This document shows positions 62,436 to 64,000 of a stretch of DNA of 64,000 bases, in pieces; position 1 is the stretch's first letter; every line of letters begins with the position of its first letter. The stretch is from Marinomonas ostreistagni (GTDB taxonomy: Bacteria; Pseudomonadota; Gammaproteobacteria; Pseudomonadales; Marinomonadaceae): contig NZ_JAFEKF010000001.1 in NCBI RefSeq assembly GCF_016888445.1, forward strand, positions 806,001 through 870,000, read 5' to 3'. A program made the translations under genes and the position numbers. The notes under the pieces were generated by a model that did not search any database, was not told the DNA's origin, and saw only the letters and a program-made list of their open reading frames with translations.

Positions 62436-63650
62436 ATGAGCAAGCCAAACTTTTCAGATAAAACGGCATTACTGATAGAAGATATGGCTGAAGCACGAAT
62501 CATGCAGAAGAAGATGCTGAATGATTTCGGTTTTAAATCTATCGAGATTGCAATGAAAGCAGAGAGTGCTATCGAACTCTTACGCGCAAAAAAATACGAT
62601 GTCATCTTGTCCGATTACAACTTAGGCAATGGTAAAGACGGCCAGCAGTTACTAGAAGAAATTCGTCATTCTCGCCTAATCCTAAACACTTCAACCTATT
62701 TAATGGTCACTGCAGAGACCTCTACGGAAATGGTCATGGGCGCCGTAGAATACGCACCAGATGGCTATATTTCTAAACCGTTTTCCCAAGCTGTATTACA
62801 AAAGCGTCTGCTTAAGCTGATGGAAAACAAAGAGAAGCTCATCAAGGTCAACCAAGCATTAGATCGGCAAGACTATCAAACAGCTATCGATGAAGCGCAG
62901 GTAGCCGCGAGTCAGTACCCTGCCTTAGAGAATCGCTGCCAACGCATCATTGGTGATTGTCTGATTGCCTTAGAACGCTATGAGGAAGCACTGACACTGT
63001 TCGAAAATTGCCGTCGAGAAAACCGCATGCCATGGGCAGTGTTTGGCGAAGCCAAGTGTTATTTTTTAATGAATCAGCTAGACAAAGCGGAAGGCAAGCT
63101 TCGCCAACTGACGTTGGATAACAAGTATTTTGTCACCGCTTATGACTGGCTGGCGAAAACCTTAAAACAACAGGGCAACCTTAGCGAAGCTCAAGCAGTA
63201 TTGATTGATGCGGTTCAACGCTCACCCAAAAGCCTTTTGCGCCAGCTCGAGCTAGGCTCAGTAAGCCTAGAGGTGAACGACCCAATCATGGCAGAGATGT
63301 CTCTGCGCCGCGCGGTGTTTTTAGCGCGCCATTCTTGCTACAACCAAGCTCAAGTGTATTTAAAGCACATGCAGTCAATCGTTGCACTGGCCAAAGATAT
63401 GGAGCTGCCTTCAAGACAACTGGAAAACTTCCAAAACACTTTAGGCAAACTGCATCAGCAATTCTTTGATGACAAAGCGGTACGCACCGAAGCTTATCTT
63501 TTGGAAATGGAGCTTTATAGCGTCCTTAAAGATATGAAAACAGTGAAGCAAATGGAAGAAATCTGGAATCACGATTTAGAATCGGGTTTGGCCGAAGCGC
63601 CAAGTGACACCCAGAGCAAGCGACTACAAATACTCAAACAAGTAAGTTAA
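62436..63650 (+). CDS. Response regulator with TPR repeats
   Basis: A 404-residue cytoplasmic protein. Residues 8-130 are a receiver domain with acidic pocket E15-D16, phospho-acceptor D60 in ILSDYNLG and K114 in YISKPFSQ. Residues 140-395 form helical tetratricopeptide-type repeats: QDYQTAIDEAQVAASQYPAL, ERYEEALTLFENC, QLDKAEGKLRQLT, NLSEAQAVLIDAVQRSP. There is no DNA-binding or enzymatic domain, so it probably acts through protein contacts. The histidine kinase gene starts four bases after its stop and is the likely partner. Confidence 0.9.
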   Translation: MSKPNFSDKTALLIEDMAEARIMQKKMLNDFGFKSIEIAMKAESAIELLRAKKYDVILSDYNLGNGKDGQQLLEEIRHSRLILNTSTYLMVTAETSTEMVMGAVEYAPDGYISKPFSQAVLQKRLLKLMENKEKLIKVNQALDRQDYQTAIDEAQVAASQYPALENRCQRIIGDCLIALERYEEALTLFENCRRENRMPWAVFGEAKCYFLMNQLDKAEGKLRQLTLDNKYFVTAYDWLAKTLKQQGNLSEAQAVLIDAVQRSPKSLLRQLELGSVSLEVNDPIMAEMSLRRAVFLARHSCYNQAQVYLKHMQSIVALAKDMELPSRQLENFQNTLGKLHQQFFDDKAVRTEAYLLEMELYSVLKDMKTVKQMEEIWNHDLESGLAEAPSDTQSKRLQILKQVS

Positions 63651-63654
63651 CGCC

Positions 63655-64000
63655 ATGCAGAAAATCGACATCAGCACCATTCTTGCCAGCGCTATTCATG
63701 AAAGCAAAAACCATATCGGCACTCTGCTCTATCAACTAGAAGGGTTAAAGCGCAAATCGCTCGACAGCGAGAGTGAAAAAGCAGTTCGCAAGATTGAAGA
63801 AGGTATGAAGCAGCTCAATGACGAGTGGGTTGAATATCTATATTTGTATCGTTTAGCCACTGACGGTTACGAAGTTCACTATGAATGCTACAGCTTAGAA
63901 GAGTTTTTAGACGATCAAGTTTTCGCGCTACTGCCTGCGGCATCAGCCAAAGGACTCTCCCTTAGCTTTAAGGTTAGCGAAGAGCTTAACGCGGTGTTCG
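63655..64000 (+). CDS. Histidine kinase, N-terminal part
   Basis: A frame that starts with ATG at 63655 and continues past the right edge; about 115 residues are visible. It begins at once with a short phospho-acceptor-like helix, ASAIHESKNHIG (H15), followed by a long amphipathic helix and the beginning of an ATPase domain (LDDQVFALLPAASAKG). No membrane segments or input domain precede, so it would be a soluble kinase. The HESKN pattern matches HExxN-type kinases. Partner to the REC-TPR protein immediately upstream. Sure of the class only moderately, as the ATPase motifs lie beyond the edge. Confidence 0.7.
   Translation, partial: MQKIDISTILASAIHESKNHIGTLLYQLEGLKRKSLDSESEKAVRKIEEGMKQLNDEWVEYLYLYRLATDGYEVHYECYSLEEFLDDQVFALLPAASAKGLSLSFKVSEELNAVF

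Overview
The window is chromosomal DNA of a marine-type gammaproteobacterium, most likely an oceanospirillalean relative (Reinekea, Saccharospirillum or Marinomonas-like). This is inferred from gene order and protein style: pilin-pilB-pilC-pilD-coaE-yacG, pepN-DUF2797-yeaC, aceE-aceF with three lipoyl domains, a 1022-residue YdiJ-type oxidoreductase, and a GC content near one half. The species cannot be fixed from sequence alone. I see no rRNA, tRNA, CRISPR array, prophage or insertion sequence. About 57 genes are supported, two of them cut by the window edges.

Region by region. 1-7.4 kb: AEC transporter (partial), DUF411 protein, pyrC, DeaD-type helicase, AI-2E-family permease, sbcB, YchJ-like protein. 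7.4-11.8 kb: a three-gene signalling operon of a small periplasmic oxidoreductase-fold protein, a hybrid histidine kinase and an HD-GYP response regulator. 12-17 kb: aroA, a small periplasmic protein, and a GDP-mannose precursor cluster (manC, small membrane protein, phosphomannomutase) whose mutase is broken by a frameshift inside a long hairpin. 17-23.7 kb: orphan tyrosine recombinase, moaCDE, a membrane-anchored J-domain/SH3 protein, trmJ, a TerB-like protein and a paired YeeE/YedE transporter. 23.9-32 kb: ornithine decarboxylase, MOSC protein, cyclic-nucleotide-domain protein, RidA-family protein, cobalamin adenosyltransferase, SRPBCC protein, metH. 32-46 kb: long coiled-coil lipoprotein, pepN, DUF2797, yeaC, glpG, nadK, a PLP deaminase/desulfhydrase, ydiJ, a spermidine-synthase-like methyltransferase, pgm. 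46.5-57.5 kb: central carbon genes (patatin, aceF, aceE, nadC-ackA-pta). 57.5-64 kb: SprA-like putative metalloprotease, a compact type IV pilus assembly set, coaE, yacG, and a REC-TPR regulator followed by a histidine kinase that runs off the right edge.

Several groups act together. AceEF makes acetyl-CoA, which Pta and AckA convert to acetate and ATP; nadC is translationally coupled to ackA. MetH needs cobalamin, and the adenosyltransferase lies two genes downstream on the same strand. MoaCDE makes molybdopterin, while the MOSC protein and the oxidoreductase-fold protein are structurally related to molybdenum-cofactor proteins. ManC and the mutase would feed GDP-mannose and surface polysaccharide, but the mutase is interrupted as read.

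The features most deserving a second look are the hairpin-associated frameshift at 14.9 kb, the cofactor-less oxidoreductase-fold protein with its kinase and HD-GYP partner, a lipoprotein that also has a C-terminal membrane helix, the J-domain/SH3 transmembrane protein, and the reduced pilus ATPase and platform protein. Most of the remainder is ordinary core genome. No single locus is convincingly a wholly new system.
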